This document shows, piece by piece, positions 16,862 through 25,445 of a stretch of DNA of 58,873 nt; the stretch's first letter is position 1, and the number at the start of each line of letters is the position of its first letter. Location of the stretch: contig CALBKM010000033.1 in NCBI GenBank assembly GCA_937895705.1, forward strand, positions 1 to 58,873, read 5' to 3'. Below the pieces are notes generated by a model. The model made no database searches and was not told the origin of the DNA. It saw nothing but the letters and a program-made list of their open reading frames with translations. Source of the DNA: an uncultured Clostridia bacterium (GTDB lineage: Bacteria; Bacillota; Clostridia; Lachnospirales; Lachnospiraceae). The position numbers and the translations under genes are program-made.

Positions 16862-19006
16862 TTACCCCGAAACAAGTAAAAAATCAATAGTCTTTAGTAA
16901 TTTATCCACCCGATGAATCATAATTTCTGTTTTTTGACCCAATTGAAACACTTTATAGGTCCGCTCTCCCACCAGACGGTAATTTTCCTCATCAAACCGG
17001 TAAAAGTCATCTGTCAAATCGGAAAGACGAATCATGCCTTCCACCGTATTCGGAAGTTCCACATACATACCGTAATTTGTAATTCCGGAAATAATGCCCT
17101 CCGCCTTCTCTCCCAGGTGTTCTTCGGCATATTCGCACTTCTTCATTTTTTCCAGTTCCCGCTCCGCTTCTTCCGCCGTCCGTTCGGTTTTGGAGGAATG
17201 CTGTGCCACCTCCGGCAAAATTGCGCTATAGTGAGCCCGCCTTCTTTCATCCAGTTCTCCCCGCAGATTTTCTTTGATAATACGGTGGATCTGTAAATCC
17301 GGATAACGGCGGATCGGTGACGTAAAGTGGCAGTAATACTTGGTGGCAAGACCGAAATGTCCCTCACAATCCACCATATATTTCGCCTGCTTCATGGAAC
17401 GTAACGTCAGCCTCGCAATCAAGGCTTCCTCCGGGCTGCCGTCGGATTTTTCCAACAGCGCCTGCAACACCTTCGGATGGGGCGCCGTTTTGGAGCCACG
17501 CAAATGATAGCCGAAGTTTTGAATTAAAATACCGAGGCGTTTTATTTTTTCCTCATCCGGACTTTCGTGTACCCGGTATACAAAAGGAATCTCCTGCCAG
17601 AAAAAATCCTCCGCCACGGTTTCATTGGCCGCCAGCATAAAATCCTCAATCATCCGTGTGGCATCGTTTCTCTCATACGGTTTTATTTCAGCCGGTCTAC
17701 CGGTCTCATCGAGAATAATCTTACTTTCCGGAAAATCAAAATCGATGGCTCCTCTGGCTTTTCTCTTTTCTCGCAAAAACTTCGAAACTTTTGCCATCTC
17801 CAGAATCATCGGATACACTTCTCCGTACGTTTCGGAAAGCTCCTCCTGTTTTTCTTTCTCTGCCGCTAAAATTCCGGCAACTTCCGTATAAGAGGTTCTG
17901 CGGTTTACATGTATCACGCTTTCCGCAAGTCGATGTCCCACAATTGTACCGTCCTTTGTCAACTCCATCAGACAAGATAACGCCAGTCTGTCTTCTCCCG
18001 CATTCAGAGAACAAATTCCGTTGGAAAGACGGTGCGGCAACATCGGAACCACCCGGTTAATCAGGTATACACTGGTTCCTCTCTTTTTTGCTTCCGTATC
18101 CAGCGGACCTCCTTCTTTAACGTACTCCGTCACATCCGCAATATGCACACCGAGGACATAGCCCTGCTCCGTTTTTGTCAGGGAAACCGCATCATCCAGG
18201 TCTTTTGCGTCTTCACCGTCAATGGTGATCATCACTTCGTCACGCAAATCCAATCGACCCGTAAAGTCCTTTTCTGCGATGGACTCCGGCACCTGCTCCG
18301 TGGCGTCCATCACTTCCTCAGGAAAGCTTTCCGGAATTCCGAAGGCACGCAATACCGTTACTATATCGCTTCCCGGGTCGTTGATATGCCCCAATATCTC
18401 CGTAATCTTTCCCATCGGGTTTTGTTTCCCGTTGCCGAAATCCGTAATCTTGACAGCCACCTTATGACCGCTGACCGCACCCTTTGTGTATCTGCTGTCG
18501 ATAAAAATATCGCTGCCCAGGCGCTTGTCCTCCGCCACAACAAAACCGTAATCTTTCTTTTTAAAGAAGGTACCTACCACGGTTTCATTGGCTCTTTTTA
18601 CAATCTTTACCACTCTTCCGACGCGGCTTCTTCCCGCATATTTTCCGACATCTTCAAAAATCACAGCTTGTACGATATCTCCGTTTAAGGCGCCTAGCGT
18701 AGAGCCGCCCTCAATATAAATATCATCGCTTCCGTCCTCCGGGGACAAAAATCCGAACTCCCTGGAAGTACCGCGGAACTCACCCTGCAGCACAAGGGCA
18801 TCCTCTACATGATAACGGCCTCTCGTATCCATAGTAACGCTTCCGTCCTGCAAAAGAAGCTCCAAAATATAAGAAAGCTCTTCTCTTGCCTCCGGCGGTA
18901 CTCGAAACAATGCCGCGATATCCCGCTTTCGCATCGGAACATATCCCGGTTCTTTCATAAACTTTAAAATCTGTTCTTTTCTCTTTTTTAACTCTTTCTC
19001 TGTCAT
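16862..19006 (-). CDS. rnr: ribonuclease R
   Basis: About 714 residues. Processive 3'-to-5' exoribonuclease that degrades structured RNA and partners SmpB/tmRNA in clearing non-stop messages. A winged-helix and cold-shock region comes first, then the RNB catalytic domain with the metal-binding segment DLRDEVMITIDGEDAKDLDDAV, SVYLINRVVPMLPHRLSN, and HFTSPIRRYPDLQIHR, and finally a C-terminal S1 domain. The start MTEKELKKRKEQ is preferred because AGGG lies just upstream. Longer frames would translate the GC-rich palindromes at 19022-19119, giving an Arg-rich leader unlike the family. Confidence 0.95.
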   Translation of the reverse strand: MTEKELKKRKEQILKFMKEPGYVPMRKRDIAALFRVPPEAREELSYILELLLQDGSVTMDTRGRYHVEDALVLQGEFRGTSREFGFLSPEDGSDDIYIEGGSTLGALNGDIVQAVIFEDVGKYAGRSRVGRVVKIVKRANETVVGTFFKKKDYGFVVAEDKRLGSDIFIDSRYTKGAVSGHKVAVKITDFGNGKQNPMGKITEILGHINDPGSDIVTVLRAFGIPESFPEEVMDATEQVPESIAEKDFTGRLDLRDEVMITIDGEDAKDLDDAVSLTKTEQGYVLGVHIADVTEYVKEGGPLDTEAKKRGTSVYLINRVVPMLPHRLSNGICSLNAGEDRLALSCLMELTKDGTIVGHRLAESVIHVNRRTSYTEVAGILAAEKEKQEELSETYGEVYPMILEMAKVSKFLREKRKARGAIDFDFPESKIILDETGRPAEIKPYERNDATRMIEDFMLAANETVAEDFFWQEIPFVYRVHESPDEEKIKRLGILIQNFGYHLRGSKTAPHPKVLQALLEKSDGSPEEALIARLTLRSMKQAKYMVDCEGHFGLATKYYCHFTSPIRRYPDLQIHRIIKENLRGELDERRRAHYSAILPEVAQHSSKTERTAEEAERELEKMKKCEYAEEHLGEKAEGIISGITNYGMYVELPNTVEGMIRLSDLTDDFYRFDEENYRLVGERTYKVFQLGQKTEIMIHRVDKLLKTIDFLLVSG

Positions 19007-19021
19007 ATACCCTGCTTTCTT

Positions 19022-19119
19022 TTTACTTGACATAGAGTTCCGCTCGCGGAACTCTCGCACCGAGCGCGGTCGCTTGCGACACCTTCCAAACGCGCGAGTG
19101 TGCATCACACGCGGAGCGG
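19022..19119. repeat. GC-rich palindrome cluster in front of rnr
   Basis: Several short hairpins are packed in about 95 nt: GAGTTCCG/CGGAACTC at the rnr end, GTCGC-AA-GCGAC, and GCGTGTG-ATG-CACAC. It is much richer in GC than the flanking sequence and lies between the secG terminator and the rnr ribosome site. It looks like a dispersed intergenic palindromic unit; other copies outside the window cannot be checked. Confidence 0.6.
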
Positions 19120-19165
19120 TTTATCTTTTATATGTAATCACTAAATTCCATATAAAAGATAAACC
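19118..19165. repeat. perfect 17-bp inverted repeat between secG and rnr
   Basis: GGTTTATCTTTTATATG (19118-19134) is exactly complementary to 19149-19165 across a 14-nt loop. It overlaps the T-rich tail of the secG terminator, so the two hairpins cannot both form completely. Confidence 0.8.
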
Positions 19166-19198
19166 CGAAGAACAGCGTTATGCAGTGTCCTTCGGGTT
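19162..19198 (-). terminator. terminator of secG
   Basis: On the minus strand AACCCGAAG pairs with CTTCGGGTT across about 19 nt and runs into TTATCTTTT. It begins 15 bases after the secG stop codon. Confidence 0.75.
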
Positions 19199-19212
19199 CG
19201 TTTACGTTCGTA

Positions 19213-19449
19213 TTACCAACTCATATTCAATACAAGAGAGAGAACAATGAACAAAGTAGCAAGAATCTTTGTTGCAAATTCCAACTTTCCTTCCAAGGAA
19301 CGACCTTTGTTCTTTCCCCAGTAAGTATCCGCCATACCGCTGATGGCACCCAGTCCTGCGGACTTACCTTCCTGCATAATAACCACGATTGTTAACGCGA
19401 TACAAATCACTACATATACTGCTGTTACAACTACTCTTAATGCTTCCAC
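19213..19449 (-). CDS. secG: preprotein translocase subunit SecG
   Basis: 78 residues with two membrane segments separated by the conserved loop (EGKSAGLGAISG, then TYWGKNKGRSLEGKL). Accessory subunit of the SecYEG channel. The start is GTG, preceded by GGAGG eight bases upstream. It is followed by rnr and smpB on the same strand, an arrangement common in Firmicutes, although a terminator separates it from rnr here. Confidence 0.96.
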   Translation of the reverse strand: MEALRVVVTAVYVVICIALTIVVIMQEGKSAGLGAISGMADTYWGKNKGRSLEGKLEFATKILATLFIVLSLVLNMSW

Positions 19450-19584
19450 TTATCACACCTCCAATACAGAGTATTTCCTTTTCTCAAAGAATAACGCAAA
19501 TCTCATTATAAAAGATTTTGTCCTCTTTGTAAAGAGTTATTTTTCAAATTGTTAGATTTTCCTGTACTTTTTTGTGCTTGGCAC

Positions 19585-21114
19585 TTATTTCTTGATCAAA
19601 AGAGACTTTCCGGTCATTTCCTTCGGCTGTTCCATGCCCATCATTTCGATTAAAGTCGGAACGATGTCCGCAAGGCATCCACCCTCACGTAAGGTATATG
19701 CTTCATCATAATTTACAAGAATGAACGGAACCGGATTGGTGGTGTGTGCGGTGAACGGAGAACCGTCGGTATCCACAAGCTTCTCTGCGTTTCCGTGGTC
19801 TGCACAGATAAACATCTGACCGTTCTTCTCCATCAACGCATCGTAAGCCTTTCCTACACACTCGTCCACAGCCTCGATTGCCTTTACCGCAGCTTCCATA
19901 ATGCCGGTGTGACCTACCATGTCCGGATTTGCGAAATTCACAACAATTACGTCGTACTTCTCGGACTTGATTGCTTCTACCAGATTATCCGCAACTTCAT
20001 AAGCGCTCATCTCTGGCTGCATATCGAAAGTAGCAACCTTCGGAGAATTTACAAGAATTCTGTCTTCACCCTCGAACTGTTTTTCCTCTCCGCCGTTGAA
20101 GAAGAAGGTAACATGCGCGTACTTCTGGGTTTCGGCCAGACGAAGCTGGGTTTTGCCGTTCTTAGCAAGGTACTCACCGAAGGTCATGGTTAACTCTTCC
20201 GGCGGGAACGCAACAAGAACATTCGGCATCTCTGCATCATACTGTGCCATACATACAAAGGTAGTATTGAAGAAACCGTTCTTTCTGGTAAATCCCGCGA
20301 AATCCGGGTCAACAAACGCTCTGGTAATCTGTCTTGCACGGTCCGGACGGAAATTGAAGAAAATAACGCTGTCGTTCTCCTTAATCATGCCGTCCTTCTC
20401 GATTACGGTCGGAAGCATAAACTCGTCGGTTACACCGTTTGCGTAAGAATTCTTTACAGCCTCTACCGGGTCCTTTTCTTCCACACCTTCCCCGAATACA
20501 AGGGCATTGTATGCCTTCTCTACACGGTCCCATGCATTATCACGGTCCATTGCATAGAAACGACCTGCGATGGTTGCAATCTTACCCACGCCGATTTCTT
20601 TTAACTTTGCGGCAGCCTCTTCCATATACTCTGCTGCAGAGGACGGCGGAACGTCACGTCCGTCAAGGAAGCAGTGAACGTACACCTTGTCAAGGCCGTT
20701 CTTCTTCGCCATCTCCACGCATCCGTACAAATGCTCCATGTGGCTGTGAACACCGCCTGGAGAAAGAAGTCCCATCAAATGAAGCGCGGAACCGTTCTTC
20801 TTACAATTCTCCATAGCGGCAACCAGTGCCTTATTTTCAAAGAAGTCACCGTCCTTGATAGACTTGGAAATCTTAACCAGCATCTGATATACGATTCTTC
20901 CCGCACCCATATTGGTATGTCCTACCTCGGAGTTACCCATCTGTCCGTCCGGAAGACCTACAAACAGGCCGCTTGCCTCACCCTGTACCGTCGGATACAT
21001 GGAGGTCAGCTTATCCATTACCGGCTTCTTTGCCTGTGCGATTGCATTTCCCTCGGCTCCGTTTTCTACACCGTAACCGTCCAAAATCATGAGAACCGTT
21101 GTCTTCTTACTCAT
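19585..21114 (-). CDS. gpmI: 2,3-bisphosphoglycerate-independent phosphoglycerate mutase
   Basis: 509 residues, the full family length. Interconverts 3- and 2-phosphoglycerate in glycolysis. It is a metalloenzyme of the alkaline-phosphatase superfamily: ILDGYG at residue 10, MGNSEVGHTNMGAGR with the phosphorylated serine, FLDGRDVPP, FNFRPDRARQ, FANPDMVGHTG and CADHGNAE are all present. It starts after AAGGAGAAAGATA. It is a single gene with about 170 nt of AT-rich leader up to the divergent promoter at 21226. Confidence 0.98.
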   Translation of the reverse strand: MSKKTTVLMILDGYGVENGAEGNAIAQAKKPVMDKLTSMYPTVQGEASGLFVGLPDGQMGNSEVGHTNMGAGRIVYQMLVKISKSIKDGDFFENKALVAAMENCKKNGSALHLMGLLSPGGVHSHMEHLYGCVEMAKKNGLDKVYVHCFLDGRDVPPSSAAEYMEEAAAKLKEIGVGKIATIAGRFYAMDRDNAWDRVEKAYNALVFGEGVEEKDPVEAVKNSYANGVTDEFMLPTVIEKDGMIKENDSVIFFNFRPDRARQITRAFVDPDFAGFTRKNGFFNTTFVCMAQYDAEMPNVLVAFPPEELTMTFGEYLAKNGKTQLRLAETQKYAHVTFFFNGGEEKQFEGEDRILVNSPKVATFDMQPEMSAYEVADNLVEAIKSEKYDVIVVNFANPDMVGHTGIMEAAVKAIEAVDECVGKAYDALMEKNGQMFICADHGNAEKLVDTDGSPFTAHTTNPVPFILVNYDEAYTLREGGCLADIVPTLIEMMGMEQPKEMTGKSLLIKK

Positions 21115-21225
21115 TATCTTTCTCCTTTTTATGAAAAATTTTTAACAATCTCGAATGAAATCCTTACATAGTTTCTCATACTTTACAAAAATTTTCAAGT
21201 ATGTTTTCGAAAAAAATAGAAATCC

Positions 21226-21254
21226 TTGTAAAGTTTTTCCGCCTTCGGTATAAT
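21226..21254 (+). promoter_or_regulatory. promoter of the nucleosidase-SPL fusion gene
   Basis: TTGTAA (21226-21231), 17-nt spacer, TATAAT (21249-21254). This looks like a vegetative sigma-A promoter; a forespore sigma-G promoter, as used by Bacillus splB, is not apparent. Confidence 0.8.
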
Positions 21255-21290
21255 AATAGCAACTACATACCGTACCCAAAGGAGTTTCCT

Positions 21291-23216
21291 ATGATTATAT
21301 TTATTACGGCAATCGCTCCGGAAGCGGAAGCCCTGCTTACCGCCTTTCCGATGAAAAAGAAAAAACAGCTTCCGTTTTCCCTTTATGAATCCGAAGATGC
21401 AAAACTCAGACTTTTGGTTTCCGGTGCCGGAAAACTGAACGCGGCCATGACCGTAACCGAATATCTTTCCGAGTATCCCCGAACCGGAGAGGATGTTTTC
21501 TGTAATATCGGAATTTGCGGCGGCGGGCCGGATACGGCCGTAGGAAGGGGCTATTTCTGCGCCTCTCTTACGGATGCCGCCACAAAAAAAAACTTTTACC
21601 CGGAGCTTTATACCCATCCGTTTCCGGAAGCCCGTCTCGTTACCTCCGACCTTCCGGTGAGTGACGTCTCCTCCTATGAAAAAGCGGGAAACCTGCCTCT
21701 GTTATTCGACATGGAGGCTTACGGCATTGCTGCTGCACTCTATCGCAGCGTTCTGCCGTCCCGATGCTTTTTCTATAAGATTGTTTCGGACCTTTGTGAC
21801 GGCAACTTTCCGGATCGCCGTGAGGTTTCCTCTCTGATCTTGCCTCATCTGCCTGCACTTCTTACTTTTCTTTCCGAGAAAGAACAGGCATTATGTTCTG
21901 CCATAAATCAAAACAAAGCAGAAACGCTTGTGACCGATACCCTGAAAAAAGAATTTATGGGAGACCTGCCGTTTTCCGCCACCATGGAACGAAAACTGCA
22001 GGAGCTGATTACTTATGCCCTATCCTCCGGAATGACCGGTTCCGACCTTTTACGAGCGCTTCCCGGGCCTTCGGATACCCCTCATAAAAAGAAGGAAGCA
22101 CTTACCCGTCTGAAATCCTTGGAAGCCTTCGTAAAGCAACCGCAAGGTTACCGTTCCGATACCTCCGTTTCCGAAAAAAAGCTGTTACGTCCGTTCCGGC
22201 ATATTTATGTGGAACGGGAGGTGCTCTCTCATACTGTAACCAACCGATTCACCGAACGGTTCCGGAACGCCTCCGTCATCCCAATCGACCACTATAAGGA
22301 TGTATTCAACCGCAACAGACAAAACCTGTCTGCCCAGGAAACAGAGCCTTCCCTTATCCTTGCCGCCAATCACGGTACCCTTTTTTATCCGGGTGCCCCG
22401 GTATGTCAAAGCTTCGGCGAAGAACATTTTATGTATACCTCCTGCATTATGAATTGCATGTACGACTGTGACTACTGCTACTTGCAGGGCATGTATCCCA
22501 GCGGCAACATGGTGGTTTTTGTAAACCTGGAGGACTATTTTGCGGAACTTGACAAATTGTTGGAGCAACACCCGGTATATCTTTGTTGCTCCTATGATTC
22601 GGACCTGACAGCCTTAAGCGGACTGCTGCCTCATGCAGAGGCCTTCTGCCGATACGCCCTGACACATCCGAATCTCCGTTTGGAACTTCGCACAAAAAGT
22701 GCCGCTCTTCCGTTTATAAAGACGCTGCCTGCCGCGAAAAATATTGTTATGGCCTTTACCCTTTCTCCTCAGGAAATCATTACCCGCTACGAACATTACA
22801 CCCCGTCCTTAAAAGCGAGGCTGGCCACCGCAAAGGAAGCCGCAATCCAAGGCTTTTCCCTGCGTTTGTGCTTTGACCCGATTTTAGATATTCCAAACGC
22901 CGAGGCTCTTTACTCCGCCCTTACGGAGGAGGTATTCCGGGTTCTTCTGCCGGAGGAAATCACAGACATCAGTCTCGGTGTATTCCGCCTGTCGAAGGAT
23001 TACCTAAAACAGCTAAAAAAAGCAAAACCGGCCTGTGCCCTTTCCCATTATCCTTACGAATTGACGGACGGAGTTTGTCACTACGATACCGGGCGTTGCG
23101 ATACGCTTCTTACTACGGTATGCGATGCGCTTTATCGTCACGGCGTCCCGACCGAAAAACTGTTTATCTGGACTCCCGAAGAGTCCGAGGAAGGAGAATC
23201 CCATGTTAACCGATAA
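21291..23216 (+). CDS. nucleosidase-like / spore photoproduct lyase (radical SAM) fusion
   Basis: 641 residues; the start MIIFITAIAPEAEAL follows AAAGGAG. Residues 1-190 resemble the MTA/SAH nucleosidase / nucleoside phosphorylase fold: SGAGKLNAA near 44-52, the substrate-binding pair in DMEAYGIA (140-147), and a catalytic-type Asp in KIVSDLCD. Residues about 300-630 are a spore photoproduct lyase: IYVEREVLSH, NHGTLFYPGAPVC, and the radical-SAM cluster motif CMYDCDYCYLQ (C389, C393, C396). Cys433 in LCCSYDSDL could correspond to the hydrogen-donor Cys of SplB. SPL repairs UV-made thymine dimers in germinating spores. The N-terminal fusion is absent from Bacillus SplB. It overlaps the next gene by 14 bases. 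Confidence 0.88.
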   Translation: MIIFITAIAPEAEALLTAFPMKKKKQLPFSLYESEDAKLRLLVSGAGKLNAAMTVTEYLSEYPRTGEDVFCNIGICGGGPDTAVGRGYFCASLTDAATKKNFYPELYTHPFPEARLVTSDLPVSDVSSYEKAGNLPLLFDMEAYGIAAALYRSVLPSRCFFYKIVSDLCDGNFPDRREVSSLILPHLPALLTFLSEKEQALCSAINQNKAETLVTDTLKKEFMGDLPFSATMERKLQELITYALSSGMTGSDLLRALPGPSDTPHKKKEALTRLKSLEAFVKQPQGYRSDTSVSEKKLLRPFRHIYVEREVLSHTVTNRFTERFRNASVIPIDHYKDVFNRNRQNLSAQETEPSLILAANHGTLFYPGAPVCQSFGEEHFMYTSCIMNCMYDCDYCYLQGMYPSGNMVVFVNLEDYFAELDKLLEQHPVYLCCSYDSDLTALSGLLPHAEAFCRYALTHPNLRLELRTKSAALPFIKTLPAAKNIVMAFTLSPQEIITRYEHYTPSLKARLATAKEAAIQGFSLRLCFDPILDIPNAEALYSALTEEVFRVLLPEEITDISLGVFRLSKDYLKQLKKAKPACALSHYPYELTDGVCHYDTGRCDTLLTTVCDALYRHGVPTEKLFIWTPEESEEGESHVNR

Positions 23217-23955
23217 AACCGCTCTGATTACCGGCGTTTCTTCCGGCATCGGAAAAAGCTTGCTTCTTGCCCTTCAAAAGGAAGGTTGTCTCGTACACGG
23301 CATCGTAAAATCCGAAGAACGCCGAGACACCTTATCGAAAGAGCTTGCAACGCTTCTTTCCCCGGAAGAACGAAAAAACATCCTGCTTCATGTCTGCGAC
23401 TTGCGGAATCCGTCCGAGATCGAACAATTTTCGCATAGGTTGCACAAGGAACATATTTCTCCCGATATTCTTGTTTTAAACGCGGGAGTGGGCTTTTACG
23501 GACCTCACGAAGAGCTTTCCGTCAAAGCAATTACGGAACTGACCGCGGTTAATTTTACCGCTCCTCTTCTTTTGACAAATCTGTTTCTGAGAGATTTAAA
23601 GAAAAACAAAGGACACCTGCTATATATTTCTTCCGTTACGGCGGCCAAAACCAACAACACCCACGGCTGTGCTTACGGAGCAACCAAGGCCGGTGTATCC
23701 AGTTTTGCCAAGAGTTTGTTTGAAGAGGTACGCAAATACGACGTCCGGGTGACGGTGCTGGCGCCGGACATGACACGAACCGACTTATACCGGAATGCTT
23801 CTTTCGGCGCCGCGGATCCCGAAGACGCTTCCCTTTCTCCGGAAGAAGTTGCAGACTATGCGTTGTTCGCCCTCACCGCCCGGAGCGGTCTTAATCTTAC
23901 GGAACTGACCATGCAGCCTCAGCATCACCGTTTAGAACGTGCAAAAAAGGATTAA
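23203..23955 (+). CDS. short-chain dehydrogenase/reductase
   Basis: 250 residues. The NAD(P) loop is TGVSSGIGK near residue 10, followed by the NAG motif (LNAGVG). The catalytic Ser-Tyr-Lys set is present (ISSVT, then YGATKAG). The C-terminus is variable. The start after GAAGGAG lies inside the end of the spore-photoproduct-lyase fusion gene, so translation is coupled. The substrate is unknown; the tight coupling suggests a role in the same process, but SPL chemistry needs no such enzyme in known systems. Confidence 0.9.
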   Translation: MLTDKTALITGVSSGIGKSLLLALQKEGCLVHGIVKSEERRDTLSKELATLLSPEERKNILLHVCDLRNPSEIEQFSHRLHKEHISPDILVLNAGVGFYGPHEELSVKAITELTAVNFTAPLLLTNLFLRDLKKNKGHLLYISSVTAAKTNNTHGCAYGATKAGVSSFAKSLFEEVRKYDVRVTVLAPDMTRTDLYRNASFGAADPEDASLSPEEVADYALFALTARSGLNLTELTMQPQHHRLERAKKD

Positions 23956-23994
23956 ACTTATGTTAATCCAACCTTAACACCGCATATCTTTCTA

Positions 23995-24023
23995 GTGACA
24001 TTTTGGGAAATCGGTGGTATACT
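23995..24023 (+). promoter_or_regulatory. trkA promoter
   Basis: GTGACA (23995-24000), 17-nt spacer, TATACT (24018-24023), 37 bases before the trkA start. Confidence 0.7.
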
Positions 24024-24060
24024 GAACAGGTAAACATTTTACTCACGGGAGGAATTTCCT

Positions 24061-25434
24061 ATGAAAATTATCATTGCGGGTTGCGGTAAAGTGGGCTATG
24101 CTCTTGCGCAACAGCTGAATGAAGAAGGACATGATCTTACCTTAATCGATAATTCCGCGGAACGTTTGCAGCCTGCCCTGTCCAACATGGACTTACAGGG
24201 TGTGGTCGGAAACGCTTCCAGTTTTTTGACTTTACTTGAAGCCGGTATTGAACATGCCGATCTTTTGATTGCCGTTACCGGACAGGATGAAATCAACCTC
24301 ATCTCCTGCCTGCTTGCAAAAAAAGCAAGTAAGTGCCGTACCATTGCCCGGGTACGCAATCCGGAATATTTCCGCGAGGTAAATTACTTAAAAGACTGCA
24401 TGGATATCTCCATGATTATTAATCCGGAATTTGCGGCTGCTACGGAAATCGCCCAGCTGATTCAGGTACCGGAAGCAATGGACATCGACTCCTTTGCAAA
24501 AGGAAAGGTTGACCTGATGCAGGTGGTAATCACGGAAGACTCTCCCCTTCACAACATGAAGGTACAAGACTTTTCCCGTAAATTCAACCACGAAATCCTC
24601 ATCTGTATTCTGGTGCACGACCATCAGGTCTGTATCCCGAACGGTAATTCCGTCCTAATGGCAGGGGATACCATTTCCATTATCCTGCCGCGAGAAAAGA
24701 TTAACAGTTTCTACCGTCTCAGCAAGCTTGCCACCATCCGCGAAATCGGGGATGTCATGATTGCCGGCGGCGGTATGATTCCGTATTATCTTGCACAGTC
24801 ACTGCTCCGCTCCGGCATCGATGTAAAAATCATCGAGCGGAACCGCAGTCGTTGTGACTTTTTAAGTGATGCTCTTCCGAAAGCAACCATCATCCATTCC
24901 GATGCCTCGGACCACGATATGCTGTTGGAAGAAGGGTTGGAAAAAACCGATGCGTTCGTTTCCTTAACTTCGCTGGATGAAGAAAATATCTTCCTTTCCC
25001 TTTATGCCAACAAGATGAATGCAAACTGCAAAAAGATTACAAAGGTCAACCGGCTTGCTTTGGACGAAATTATAAGTGACCTTCCGATCGGCAGTATTGT
25101 TTCTCCGAAAAATATAACCGCAGAGTATATCTTGCAATATGTCCGTTCTCAGAACAACTCCTACGGAAGCAATGTGGAAGCACTCTACCGGCTTATGGAC
25201 AATCAGGTAGAAGCTCTGGAATTCCTTGTAAAAGAGGATTGTGCCGTTACGGATATTCCGTTTATTAACCTGAATTTGAAAAAGAACCTTTTGATTTGTT
25301 GTATCGTACGAAAAGGACGCGTTATCACTCCGACCGGTCGCGATTTCATTCAAAAAGGCGACAAGGTTATTGTTGTAACTACCCACAAGGGATTGCAGGA
25401 CATTTCCGACATTATGGATGACCCGTTAAAATAG
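24061..25434 (+). CDS. trkA: Trk potassium uptake regulatory protein TrkA
   Basis: 457 residues: two tandem RCK modules. The first nucleotide-binding loop is IIAGCGKVGYALAQQL at residue 3; the second begins around residue 230 (VMIAGGGMIPYYLAQSL). Each is followed by a RCK_C domain (DSPLHNMKVQDF and the C-terminal copy ending TPTGRDFIQKGDKVIV). It is a peripheral membrane subunit that gates TrkH in response to nucleotides. In the second loop GGGMIPYYLA departs from the strict GxGxxG pattern, so the two halves may bind differently. trkH follows 11 bases later. Confidence 0.96.
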   Translation: MKIIIAGCGKVGYALAQQLNEEGHDLTLIDNSAERLQPALSNMDLQGVVGNASSFLTLLEAGIEHADLLIAVTGQDEINLISCLLAKKASKCRTIARVRNPEYFREVNYLKDCMDISMIINPEFAAATEIAQLIQVPEAMDIDSFAKGKVDLMQVVITEDSPLHNMKVQDFSRKFNHEILICILVHDHQVCIPNGNSVLMAGDTISIILPREKINSFYRLSKLATIREIGDVMIAGGGMIPYYLAQSLLRSGIDVKIIERNRSRCDFLSDALPKATIIHSDASDHDMLLEEGLEKTDAFVSLTSLDEENIFLSLYANKMNANCKKITKVNRLALDEIISDLPIGSIVSPKNITAEYILQYVRSQNNSYGSNVEALYRLMDNQVEALEFLVKEDCAVTDIPFINLNLKKNLLICCIVRKGRVITPTGRDFIQKGDKVIVVTTHKGLQDISDIMDDPLK

Positions 25435-25445
25435 GAGCGCTTGTT

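Noticed and set aside
19007..19108. N-terminal extension of rnr
   Set aside because: It would translate GC-rich palindromes into an Arg-rich leader; a better start lies at 19006.
16313..19212. tmRNA gene expected near smpB
   Set aside because: No alanine-tRNA-like ends or tag frame found on either strand in this interval.
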